Source: JALOAP01 sp964632355 (GTDB taxonomy: Bacteria > Chloroflexota > Dehalococcoidia > Tepidiformales > Tepidiformaceae). Taken from it: a DNA stretch of 5,275 nucleotides. Location of the stretch: NCBI GenBank assembly GCA_964632355.1, contig CAZWBW010000145.1, positions 1 to 5,275 of the forward strand. Direction: 5' to 3'. This document shows positions 1 to 4,761 of the stretch, piece after piece. The notes below the pieces were generated by a model. It ran no database searches. It was given only the letters and a program-made list of their open reading frames with translations, and was not told the origin of the DNA. Position numbers and translations under genes: made by a program. How positions within the stretch are numbered: position 1 is the stretch's first letter; each line of letters opens with the position of its first letter.

Positions 1-250
1 CATGAAGCGCGGTGGAAAGATCTGGATCCTCATCTTACCGGACAAGCCGGTGACCGCGAAGCCTGCCGAGACCCGCAAGGGCTCCGGAAAGTGCGCCCCC
101 GACCGCTGGGTGGCCGTGGTCAAGCCGAAGCGCGTGCTGTTCGAAGTTGCGGGCGTCCCCGAGCCGGTCGCCCGTGAGGCGCTCCGGCGCGCGGCCCACA
201 AGCTGCCCGTGAAAGTCAAAATCGTTCAACGCGAAGAGACGGCGGTGTAG
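1..250 (+). CDS. rplP: 50S ribosomal protein L16 (uL16), 5'-truncated
   Basis: This is the C-terminal part (82 residues visible) of L16, a large-subunit protein that binds 23S rRNA near the A-site tRNA and the peptidyl-transferase centre. The reading frame is open to the window edge. The ATG at 2-4 aligns with an internal position (about residue 57 of the usual ~135), so it is not the true start. Recognisable family segments are GGKIWI, PDKPVTAKP, then TRKGSGK, RWVAVVKP, the VAGVPEPVAREA helix and the terminal HKLPVK. The conserved arginine that is hydroxylated in E. coli L16 (Arg81) aligns with the Arg encoded at 74-76. The loop after it reads KGSGKC, where most bacteria have MGSGKG or MGKGKG, which is unusual (see findings). 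The gene ends two bases before rpmC. Its 5' end and any upstream S10-block genes lie outside the window. Identity is secure. Confidence 0.97.
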   Translation, partial: MKRGGKIWILILPDKPVTAKPAETRKGSGKCAPDRWVAVVKPKRVLFEVAGVPEPVAREALRRAAHKLPVKVKIVQREETAV

Positions 251-252
251 CG

Positions 253-471
253 ATGGCAGACATCAAGGCAGCAGAAATTCGCCGCTGGGACGACGAGCGG
301 CTTAACCACGAAATCAACGAAGCCTACCGAGCGCTGTTCACGCTCAGGTTCCAGCATGCCAGCCGACAGCTGGAAAACACCCGCGAGCTTCGCAACGTAC
401 GCCGGCGCATTGCCCGGCTTCGCACCATCAAGCGCGAGCGCGAGCTCCAGCGCGCCGCTGGCGAGGAGTAG
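253..471 (+). CDS. rpmC: 50S ribosomal protein L29 (uL29)
   Basis: This 72-residue protein has the usual L29 length and begins MADIKAAEIRRW, matching the family's N-terminal helix that carries the 'E(I/L)R' motif. Two long helices follow: one around residues 13-40 (LNHEINEAYRALFTLRFQHA) and one around 42-65 with NTRELRNVRRRIARLRT, equivalent to the family's 'NTxxIRxVRRxIARxxT' signature. In known ribosomes L29 binds domain I of 23S rRNA close to the polypeptide exit tunnel, next to L23, and helps form the docking area for nascent-chain factors. The start lies two bases after the rplP stop, so reinitiation or coupled translation is likely. The Shine-Dalgarno in the end of rplP is weak (a purine run near 232-239). 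The C-terminus is rich in Glu and Arg, without unusual features. Confidence 0.97.
   Translation: MADIKAAEIRRWDDERLNHEINEAYRALFTLRFQHASRQLENTRELRNVRRRIARLRTIKRERELQRAAGEE
463..468 (+). promoter_or_regulatory. Shine-Dalgarno for rpsQ
   Basis: GAGGAG lies in the last codons of rpmC, five bases upstream of the ATG at 474. It supports that start for S17, two bases after the rpmC stop. Confidence 0.7.
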
Positions 472-473
472 CC

Positions 474-821
474 ATGGGTCAGCAAAGGGTCATCGAAGGC
501 ACTGTCGTCAGCGACAAGATGGACAAAACCGTCGTCGTGACCGTGGTGCGCCGCAAGAAGCACCGCCTCTACCGCAAGGTCATCAACCTGACCCAGCGGT
601 TCAAGGCCCACGACGAGAACAATGAATGCCGCCTGGGCGACCGCGTTCGCATCCAGGAGTCGCGGCCGCTTTCGCGCGACAAGCGCTGGCGCGTCATCGA
701 GATTCTCCAGCGCGGCGACGTCGCCGAAGTGCAGCCGTCGGTTATCGGCCAGGATATCGAACGCGCCGCGCAGGTTGCGCCCAAGCGCGAAGAGGAAGTT
801 GTCACGGAGGCAGAGGAATGA
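474..821 (+). CDS. rpsQ: 30S ribosomal protein S17 (uS17) with acidic C-terminal extension
   Basis: S17 is a primary 16S rRNA-binding protein with an OB fold in the small-subunit body. The core (residues ~1-84) carries the family pattern: GTVVSDKMDKTVVV at the N-terminus, KKHRLYRK in the middle, and AHDENNECRLGDRVRI followed by ESRPLSRDKRW. The E. coli protein is 84 residues. This one is 115, with about 30 extra residues (from ~85) that end in a glutamate-rich stretch, KREEEVVTEAEE. The extension is in frame, ends at a natural TGA and is not an assembly artefact of the next gene. Longer S17 tails occur in some phyla, so this is a lineage variation rather than a broken gene. The stop overlaps the rplN start as ATGA, joining the S10 and spc blocks. 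S17 identity is certain; the function of the tail is unknown. Confidence 0.97.
   Translation: MGQQRVIEGTVVSDKMDKTVVVTVVRRKKHRLYRKVINLTQRFKAHDENNECRLGDRVRIQESRPLSRDKRWRVIEILQRGDVAEVQPSVIGQDIERAAQVAPKREEEVVTEAEE
806..810 (+). promoter_or_regulatory. Shine-Dalgarno that fixes the rplN start
   Basis: GGAGG sits seven bases before the ATG at 818, within the end of rpsQ. The rplN frame is open as far back as an ATG at 626, but only the 818 start has this site and gives the standard L14 N-terminus (MIQ...), so it decides the start. Confidence 0.85.
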
Positions 822-1189
822 TTCAGCAGGAAAGCCGCCTGAAGGTCGCCGACAACTCCGGCGCCCGGTCGCTCCTTTGCATCCGTGTGCTCGGCGGCAG
901 CCGGCGGCGCTATGCCCGGCCCGGCGACATCATCGTCGCCACCGTGAAGCAGGCGCAGCCCAACTCCAACGTGAAGAAGGGCGATGTCGTCCGCGCCGTC
1001 GTCGTACGCGTGGCCAAGGAATACGGCCGGCCGGATGGCTCGTACATCAAGTTCGACGAAAACGCCGCTGTGCTCCTGGCGTCGGACGGTGAAAATCCCC
1101 GCGGCACCCGCATCTTCGGTCCCGTGGCGCGCGAACTGCGCGACCGGAACTTCATGAAGATCGTGTCGCTCGCGCCGGAGGTGCTCTAG
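818..1189 (+). CDS. rplN: 50S ribosomal protein L14 (uL14)
   Basis: This 123-residue protein has the usual L14 length. It is canonical throughout: MIQQESRLKVADNSGAR at the N-terminus, then CIRVLGGSRRRYA, GDIIVATVK, VKKGDVVRAVVVR, the RPDGSYIKFDENAAVLL segment, GTRIFGPVARELR, and the terminal FMKIVSLAPEVL. L14 is a small beta-barrel protein on the subunit interface of the 50S. It takes part in an intersubunit bridge with 16S rRNA and is the docking site of the silencing factor RsfS in bacteria that have it. In E. coli this is the first gene of the spc operon. Here its ATG overlaps the rpsQ stop (ATGA), so it is read in the same transcript as the S10 block. The in-frame upstream extension to 626 is rejected because it would add 64 non-homologous residues encoded by rpsQ sequence. 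Confidence 0.98.
   Translation: MIQQESRLKVADNSGARSLLCIRVLGGSRRRYARPGDIIVATVKQAQPNSNVKKGDVVRAVVVRVAKEYGRPDGSYIKFDENAAVLLASDGENPRGTRIFGPVARELRDRNFMKIVSLAPEVL
1177..1181 (+). promoter_or_regulatory. Shine-Dalgarno for rplX (GTG start)
   Basis: GGAGG within the last codons of rplN is seven bases before the GTG at 1189. It supports this non-ATG start, whose first base is the last base of the rplN TAG stop. Confidence 0.8.
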
Positions 1190-1506
1190 TGCCAGCGAAG
1201 ATCAAGCGCGGCGACCGCGTTGTGGTCATCGCCGGGAAGGACCGTGGCAAGCGGGGAACCGTGCGCCGCGTCATCCCGAAGGAACAGCGCGTGATCGTCG
1301 AAGGCGTGAACATCATTAAGCGCCACCAGCGGGCGCGTACCCAGATGCAGCAGTCGCAGATTGTGGAACGGGAAGCTCCGATCCACATCAGCAACGTCAT
1401 GCTCATCGACCCCAACACGGATCAGCCCACCCGCGTCGGCTTCCGCCGGCGCGAAGACGGCACCTGGGTACGCGTCGGGAAGCGCAGCGGAGAGGACATC
1501 GAGTAA
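1189..1506 (+). CDS. rplX: 50S ribosomal protein L24 (uL24)
   Basis: L24 is an assembly-initiating protein that binds the 5' region of 23S rRNA near the exit tunnel. The sequence is 105 residues, the expected length. A KOW motif lies at residues ~5-25 (IKRGDRVVVIAGKDRGKRG), followed by VEGVNIIKRHQR and the segment EAPIHISNVMLIDP. The C-terminus carries the common TRVGFRRREDGTWVRVGKRSGE pattern in two blocks. No cysteines are present, so the zinc-type variant is not indicated. Translation begins at GTG, giving MPAKIKRGD..., and shares one base with the rplN stop (TAGTG). The TAA stop in turn shares its last base with the rplE ATG (TAATG). Both junctions suggest coupled translation. Confidence 0.98.
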   Translation: MPAKIKRGDRVVVIAGKDRGKRGTVRRVIPKEQRVIVEGVNIIKRHQRARTQMQQSQIVEREAPIHISNVMLIDPNTDQPTRVGFRRREDGTWVRVGKRSGEDIE

Positions 1507-2051
1507 TGCCGCCGCGACTGAAAGACAAGTACATCGAAGAAGTGCTGCCCGCCATGCGCGAGCAGTTCAAGTACGAGAACGTCATGCAGGTGCCGAAGCT
1601 CACGAAGATCGTCGTGAACATCGGCATGGGCGAAGCGCTCCAGGACGCGAACGCGCTCGATCGCGCCGCGGAAGACGTGGCCACCATCACCGGCCAGAAG
1701 CCGGTGATCAACCGCGCCAAGCGCTCCATCGCCAACTTCCGCCTGCGCGAAGGGAACCCCATCGGCGTGTCGACCACACTGCGCGGCGCACGCATGTATG
1801 AGTTCCTCGACCGCCTGGTGACTGCAGCACTTCCCCGTATCCGCGACTTCCAGGGGCTCAATCCCAACGCCTTCGATGGCCGCGGGAACTACAGCCTCGG
1901 CATTCGCGAGCAGCTTATCTTCCCCGAGATCGACTACGACCGGGTGGATAAGGTGCGCGGGATGCAGGTGACCATCGTCACCACGGCCAAGACCGACGAA
2001 GAAGGGCGGCGGCTCCTCGAACTGATGGGCCTGCCGTTCCGCAGGAGCTAG
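1506..2051 (+). CDS. rplE: 50S ribosomal protein L5 (uL5)
   Basis: L5 binds 5S rRNA in the central protuberance and contacts P-site tRNA and the small-subunit head (S13). The 181-residue length matches the family (179 in E. coli). Visible landmarks are the N-terminal LKDKYIEEVLPAMREQF helix, then VPKLTKIVVNIGMGEA (the family signature), TGQKPVINRAKRSIANFRLREG, PIGVSTTLRG, YEFLDRLV, the GRGNYSLGIREQLIFPEIDYD segment spread over residues ~119-140, and VTIVTTAKTDEEGRRLL near the end. The ATG overlaps the rplX stop by one base, and a purine-rich site (GGAGAGG, 1489-1495) lies ten bases upstream. In E. coli, S8 represses the spc operon at the rplE leader. Here there is no leader between rplX and rplE, so any such site would have to lie inside the rplX coding sequence; I did not recognise one. 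Confidence 0.98.
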   Translation: MPPRLKDKYIEEVLPAMREQFKYENVMQVPKLTKIVVNIGMGEALQDANALDRAAEDVATITGQKPVINRAKRSIANFRLREGNPIGVSTTLRGARMYEFLDRLVTAALPRIRDFQGLNPNAFDGRGNYSLGIREQLIFPEIDYDRVDKVRGMQVTIVTTAKTDEEGRRLLELMGLPFRRS

Positions 2052-2054
2052 GAG
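2051..2054 (+). promoter_or_regulatory. Shine-Dalgarno for rpsZ (GTG start)
   Basis: GGAG begins on the last base of the rplE TAG stop and lies six bases before the GTG at 2061. It supports a GTG start for the short S14. Confidence 0.75.
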
Positions 2055-2060
2055 AAGCAC

Positions 2061-2246
2061 GTGGCGAGGAAGGCTCTTATCGAGAAGTCCAAGCGCCCGC
2101 CGAAGTTCAAGGTTCGGCAGCACAACCGCTGCCGGATCTGCGGTCGGCCCAAGGCGTATATGCGTCGCTTCGCGATGTGCCGCATCTGCTTCCGCGAGCA
2201 CGCGCTTCGCGGCCTGCTGCCTGGCGTCGTGAAGTCCAGCTGGTAG
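2061..2246 (+). CDS. rpsZ: 30S ribosomal protein S14, zinc-binding type (uS14, type Z)
   Basis: S14 sits in the head of the small subunit and contacts 16S rRNA, S3 and S10. At 61 residues this is the short, zinc-binding form rather than the ~100-residue zinc-free form of E. coli. Four cysteines form a zinc ribbon at residues 24, 27, 40 and 43 (CRIC-x12-CRIC). Conserved flanking residues are present: MARKALIEK at the start, KFKVRQHNRC before the first pair, GRPKAYMRRF between the pairs, then FREHALRGLLPGVVKSSW, the usual ending. Translation starts at GTG, nine bases after rplE. Many bacteria keep a second zinc-free S14 copy elsewhere for zinc limitation; whether this organism does cannot be told from the window. 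The gene is often annotated as rpsN type Z. Confidence 0.97.
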   Translation: MARKALIEKSKRPPKFKVRQHNRCRICGRPKAYMRRFAMCRICFREHALRGLLPGVVKSSW

Positions 2247-2250
2247 TTGC

Positions 2251-2264
2251 GAGGGACAGAGGGA
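2251..2264 (+). promoter_or_regulatory. Doubled Shine-Dalgarno-like motif before rpsH
   Basis: GAGGGA occurs twice (2251-2256 and 2259-2264) in the longest intergenic gap of the window. The second copy is correctly spaced for the ATG at 2272. The first is about 16 bases away and probably not used in the same way. No hairpin or promoter was seen in this 25-base gap. Confidence 0.6.
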
Positions 2265-2271
2265 AACGCCG

Positions 2272-2673
2272 ATGAGTATGAATGATCCCATCGCCGACAT
2301 GCTGACGCGGCTCCGCAACGCCAACGTCGCGCGCCACGAGGTGGTCACAATTCCCGCCTCCAAGATGAAGGTGGCGATTGCCAAGGTCCTCAAGGAAGAG
2401 GGCTTCATCCGCGACTACAGCGTCGAAGACGATGGCACCGCCCAGCGCAAGCTCAAGGTCCACCTCGGCTACGCCGGGCGACGCGAGCCAATCCTCACCG
2501 GGCTGCAGCGTGTCTCCAAGCCGGGCCTTCGCGTCTACGTTCAGCGGAACGAGATCCCGCGCGTCTACGGCGGTCTCGGGATCGCCATCCTTTCCACGCC
2601 GAAAGGCATCATGACCGGGCAGGAAGCCCGTCGCCAGTCCGTGGGCGGCGAGCTCCTCTGCTACGTCTGGTAG
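2272..2673 (+). CDS. rpsH: 30S ribosomal protein S8 (uS8)
   Basis: S8 is a primary binder of the central domain of 16S rRNA (helix 21) and is the autogenous repressor of the spc operon in E. coli. The protein is 133 residues, the normal length. The N-terminal domain carries NDPIADMLTRLRNA, then the IPASKMKVAIAKVLKEEGFI helix-strand segment. The C-terminal domain shows LQRVSKPGLRVY, VYGGLGIAILSTPKGIMTG, the EARRQSVGGELLCYVW ending and the invariant STPKG loop. Two in-frame ATGs are possible, at 2272 and 2278. The first is preferred because a GAGGG lies eight bases before it, although many family members begin close to the second (M-x-DPIADML). The gene follows rpsZ by 25 bases and precedes rplF by 10. 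Confidence 0.97.
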   Translation: MSMNDPIADMLTRLRNANVARHEVVTIPASKMKVAIAKVLKEEGFIRDYSVEDDGTAQRKLKVHLGYAGRREPILTGLQRVSKPGLRVYVQRNEIPRVYGGLGIAILSTPKGIMTGQEARRQSVGGELLCYVW

Positions 2674-2677
2674 GAGG
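2672..2677 (+). promoter_or_regulatory. Shine-Dalgarno for rplF
   Basis: A full-consensus AGGAGG overlaps the rpsH TAG stop codon and lies six bases before the ATG at 2684. It is among the best ribosome binding sites in the window and confirms the rplF start. Confidence 0.85.
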
Positions 2678-2683
2678 CGCACC

Positions 2684-3229
2684 ATGTCCCGTATCGGACG
2701 TCAGCCCGTTCCCGTACCAAGCAACGTCACCGTCGAAATCAGCGACGACAACGAGGTCGTCGTCAAGGGGCCCAAGGGGCAGCTCACCCGCAAGTTCCCC
2801 CGGACGATCGAGTTCAAGCGCGAAGACGGCCAGATCGTTGTCGATCGGCAGAACGACGATGGCGAACAGCGCGCGCTGCATGGCCTCTCCCGCTCGCTGC
2901 TCGCCAACATGGTCACCGGCGTGACCGAAGGCTTCACCAAGACCCTCGAAGTCCAGGGCGTCGGCTATCGCGCCCAGCTCCAGGGGTCGAGCCTTCAGCT
3001 CGCGCTCGGCTTCTCGCACCCTGTCGTCGTCGCGCCGCCCCAGGGCATCAGCTTCGCCGTCGAAGGCCCCCGCATCATGGTGCAGGGCATCGACAAGGAG
3101 CAGGTGGGGCAGGTCGCAGCCAACATTCGAAAGCTCCGGCCGCCCGAGCCCTACAAGGGCAAGGGCATCCGCTACCTCGGCGAGCGCGTGCGCCGCAAGG
3201 CGGGCAAGGCCGGGAAGGTAGGCAAGTAA
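2684..3229 (+). CDS. rplF: 50S ribosomal protein L6 (uL6)
   Basis: L6 is built from two homologous domains and binds 23S rRNA near the sarcin-ricin loop and factor-binding site. The 181 residues match the family's usual 175-185. The start is the standard MSRIGRQPVPVPSNVTV. In the first domain VVVKGPKGQLTR is clear, with LHGLSRSLLANMVTGVTEGF between the domains. The second domain begins LEVQGVGYRAQ and ends with the family signature PPEPYKGKGIRY, near residues 152-163. The tail is lysine-rich, RKAGKAGKVGK, encoded by three imperfect nine-base repeats. The TAA stop shares its last base with the rplR ATG (TAATG). Confidence 0.98.
   Translation: MSRIGRQPVPVPSNVTVEISDDNEVVVKGPKGQLTRKFPRTIEFKREDGQIVVDRQNDDGEQRALHGLSRSLLANMVTGVTEGFTKTLEVQGVGYRAQLQGSSLQLALGFSHPVVVAPPQGISFAVEGPRIMVQGIDKEQVGQVAANIRKLRPPEPYKGKGIRYLGERVRRKAGKAGKVGK
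3200..3226 (+). repeat. Three imperfect 9-bp repeats at the 3' end of rplF
   Basis: The last nine sense codons of rplF are GCGGGCAAG, GCCGGGAAG and GTAGGCAAG, encoding (A/V)GK three times. L6 proteins often end with such GK-rich tails, so this is probably coding simplicity rather than a mobile or regulatory repeat. The GGGAAGG inside it (3212-3218) may also serve as the rplR ribosome binding site, ten bases before the ATG. Confidence 0.6.
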
Positions 3230-3594
3230 TGGCGAAGGCAACCAGATATCTCGCCCGGCACCGGCGCCACGGACGCGTCCGCAAGCGCGTGCGCGGCACG
3301 CCCGAGCGACCGCGCCTCAACGTCTTCCGCAGCGCAAAGCACATCTACGCCCAGGTCATCGACGATACCGCTGGCGCGACCCTCGTCGCCGCCTCCGATG
3401 TCGAACCCGGCATCGCCTCCGAGGCCAAGGGCAAGAGCAAGCTCGAACGCGCCGCGCTGGTGGGCAAGGCCGTTGCCGAGCGCGCGAAGGAAAAGGGCGT
3501 GGAACTCGTCGTGTTCGACCGCGGCGGGTACAAGTACCACGGCCGCGTCCGCGCACTCGCCGACGCCGCACGCGAAGCAGGATTGGGGTTCTAA
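3229..3594 (+). CDS. rplR: 50S ribosomal protein L18 (uL18)
   Basis: L18 binds 5S rRNA together with L5 and helps anchor it to the large subunit as part of the central protuberance. The 121-residue protein has the family's architecture: a basic, probably flexible N-terminal arm (ATRYLARHRRHGRVRKRVRGT), then the strand PRLNVFRSAKHIYAQVIDD, the ATLVAASDVE segment, a helix with ALVGKAVAERAKEKGV, and the conserved end VVFDRGGYKYHGRVRALADAAREAGL. The ATG shares a base with the rplF stop. The stop directly abuts the rpsE start with no gap. Confidence 0.98.
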   Translation: MAKATRYLARHRRHGRVRKRVRGTPERPRLNVFRSAKHIYAQVIDDTAGATLVAASDVEPGIASEAKGKSKLERAALVGKAVAERAKEKGVELVVFDRGGYKYHGRVRALADAAREAGLGF

Positions 3595-4095
3595 ATGGTC
3601 AACCAGTACGAAGCCGCACCGGAGGAGTTGACCGAAAAGGTCATCTACATCAACCGCGTGGCGAAGGTCGTCAAGGGTGGCCGCCGCTTCAGCTTCAGCG
3701 CGCTCGTTGTCGTCGGCGATGGGCGTGGCGGCGTCGGCGTCGGTCTCGGCCGCGCCAACGAAGTGCCCGAGGCCATTCGCAAGGGTGCGACCCTCGCCCG
3801 CAGGAGCATGATCCGCGTCCCCATGCGTGGCGGCACCATCGCCCACCCCACCCTGGCGCGGTTCAACGCGGCCCGGGTGCTGATGAAGCCCGCCAGCCCT
3901 GGTACCGGCGTTATTGCCGGTGGCGCGGTCCGCGCCATCATGGAAGCAGCCGGCATCACCGACGTGCTCACCAAGTCGCTCGGTAGCCGCAACCCCATCA
4001 ACGTCGCCCGCGCGACGATCGAAGGCCTCGCCTCGCTGCGCGACCCCAAGGCCGCTCGCGAGCATCGCTTCGCCGTCGTGCGAGGGGAGGCATAG
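3595..4095 (+). CDS. rpsE: 30S ribosomal protein S5 (uS5)
   Basis: S5 lies in the small-subunit body near helix 34 and the decoding region, and affects translational accuracy. The 166 residues agree with the family. The N-terminal double-stranded RNA-binding-like domain includes INRVAKVVKGGRRFSFSALVVVGDG, with Gly28-Gly29 in the loop where spectinomycin-resistance changes are known in E. coli; the loop looks wild-type. It is followed by GGVGVGLGRANEVPEAIRKG. The C-terminal domain shows MKPASPGTGVIAGGAVRAIMEAAGI, TKSLGSRNPINVARATIEGL and a short basic end. The ATG follows immediately after the rplR TAA. A GGATTGGGG stretch just upstream is an imperfect ribosome binding site, so coupling to rplR is likely. 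Confidence 0.98.
   Translation: MVNQYEAAPEELTEKVIYINRVAKVVKGGRRFSFSALVVVGDGRGGVGVGLGRANEVPEAIRKGATLARRSMIRVPMRGGTIAHPTLARFNAARVLMKPASPGTGVIAGGAVRAIMEAAGITDVLTKSLGSRNPINVARATIEGLASLRDPKAAREHRFAVVRGEA
4084..4090 (+). promoter_or_regulatory. Shine-Dalgarno for rpmD
   Basis: GGGGAGG in the last codons of rpsE is six bases before the ATG at 4097. It fixes the start of L30 and argues against the longer in-frame opening that begins inside rpsE. Confidence 0.8.
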
Positions 4096-4096
4096 C

Positions 4097-4282
4097 ATGG
4101 CCACGCTCCGCATCACGTATCGCAAGAGCGCGATCGGCTATCGCCAGGACCAGAAAGACACCATCCGGAGGCTCGGGCTTCGGCGGCTCAACCAGACGGT
4201 CGAGCACCCCGATACCCCCGCCATCCGTGGCATGATCCAGAAGGTGAGTCACCTTGTGGATGTCAGTGAGGGCTCGGAATGA
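4097..4282 (+). CDS. rpmD: 50S ribosomal protein L30 (uL30)
   Basis: L30 is a small 23S rRNA-binding protein of the large subunit. At 61 residues it has the typical bacterial length (about 60). The sequence reads as a family member from end to end: LRITYRKSAIGYRQDQKDTIRRLGLRRLNQTV matches the 'SxIGxxxxxRxTlxxLGLrrlnxtV' core, and DTPAIRGMIQKVSHLVDV matches the C-terminal helix and strand. The frame is open upstream into rpsE, but the ATG at 4097 has a strong ribosome binding site and gives the standard N-terminus. It lies one base after rpsE, and its TGA overlaps the rplO ATG (ATGA). L30 is absent from some bacterial lineages, so its presence is mildly informative for taxonomy. Confidence 0.97.
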   Translation: MATLRITYRKSAIGYRQDQKDTIRRLGLRRLNQTVEHPDTPAIRGMIQKVSHLVDVSEGSE

Positions 4283-4761
4283 GCATCGGTGCACATAACC
4301 TCCAGCCGCCGAAGGGCGCGGTGCGGGCGCGCAAGCGCGTCGGCCGCGGCAATTCCAGCGGCCACGGCACCTACTCGGGCCGCGGCCTCAAGGGCCAGAA
4401 GTCCCGGAGCGGCAAGCGCCTGCCCTACCCGTCGTTCGAAGGCGGCCAGTTCCCGGGCAGCCGCAAGTTCGCGACCCTGCGCGGCTTCAACAACAAGTGG
4501 CGGATTCCCTTCCAGCCCGTCAACGTCAGCGACCTCGATCGCTTCGAAGACGGTGCGGAAGTCACTCCCGAAACGCTGCGTGCCGCGGGCGTGCTGAAGC
4601 ACCTCCGCCTGCCCGTGAAGATCCTCGGCAACGGCGAACTCAACCGGAAGCTCACCGTGAGCGCCCATGGGTTCAGCGAAAGCGCCAAGGCCAAGATCGA
4701 ACAGGCCGGCGGCAGCGTCGCCACGCTCGAATACTCCCGTGAGGCAAGGCCCCGCTCATGA
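4279..4761 (+). CDS. rplO: 50S ribosomal protein L15 (uL15)
   Basis: L15 is a late-assembly large-subunit protein with an extended N-terminal arm that threads through 23S rRNA. The 160 residues are slightly more than the usual ~145-150. The glycine- and arginine-rich arm (residues ~16-45) includes KRVGRGNSSGHGTYSGRG and KGQKSRSG, followed by FEGGQFP at 53-59. The C-terminal globular domain shows VNVSDLDRF, VTPETLRAAGVLK, PVKILGNGELNRKLTVSAHG and FSESAKAKIEQAGGSV. The segment after FEGGQ (residues 58-68) lacks the usual 'PLxRRLPxRGF' form and reads FPGSRKFATLRGF instead (see findings). The start overlaps rpmD by ATGA and the stop overlaps secY by ATGA. Confidence 0.97.
   Translation: MSIGAHNLQPPKGAVRARKRVGRGNSSGHGTYSGRGLKGQKSRSGKRLPYPSFEGGQFPGSRKFATLRGFNNKWRIPFQPVNVSDLDRFEDGAEVTPETLRAAGVLKHLRLPVKILGNGELNRKLTVSAHGFSESAKAKIEQAGGSVATLEYSREARPRS

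Noticed and set aside
626..817. Possible longer N-terminus for L14 starting at ATG 626.
   Set aside because: The 64 additional residues come from rpsQ read in another frame, have no L14 homology, and the ATG at 818 has a well-spaced GGAGG and gives the standard L14 start.
2247..2271. Possible promoter or terminator in the longest gap, before rpsH.
   Set aside because: The 25 bases contain only purine-rich Shine-Dalgarno-like motifs. There is no hairpin with a T run and no -10-like element.
1422..2408. Long open frame of 328 codons on the - strand across rplX-rplE-rpsH.
   Set aside because: It lies antisense to four certain ribosomal protein genes in high-GC DNA, where the complementary frame is often free of stops. 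Its translation has no recognisable domain and consists of low-complexity Ala/Leu/Arg/His-rich sequence.
2609..3241. Open frame of 210 codons on the - strand opposite rplF.
   Set aside because: It is antisense to a complete, canonical L6 gene and shows no domain of its own, so it is a compositional shadow.
3914..4096. Longer frame leading into rpmD from inside rpsE.
   Set aside because: The upstream part is out-of-frame rpsE sequence. L30 starts at 4097 with GGGGAGG in front and has normal length from there.
3172..4125. Open frame of 317 codons on the - strand across rplR and rpsE.
   Set aside because: Same reason: it mirrors two well-conserved genes, is rich in Ala, Gly and Asp as expected from reversed GC-rich codons, and has no ribosome binding site or family resemblance.
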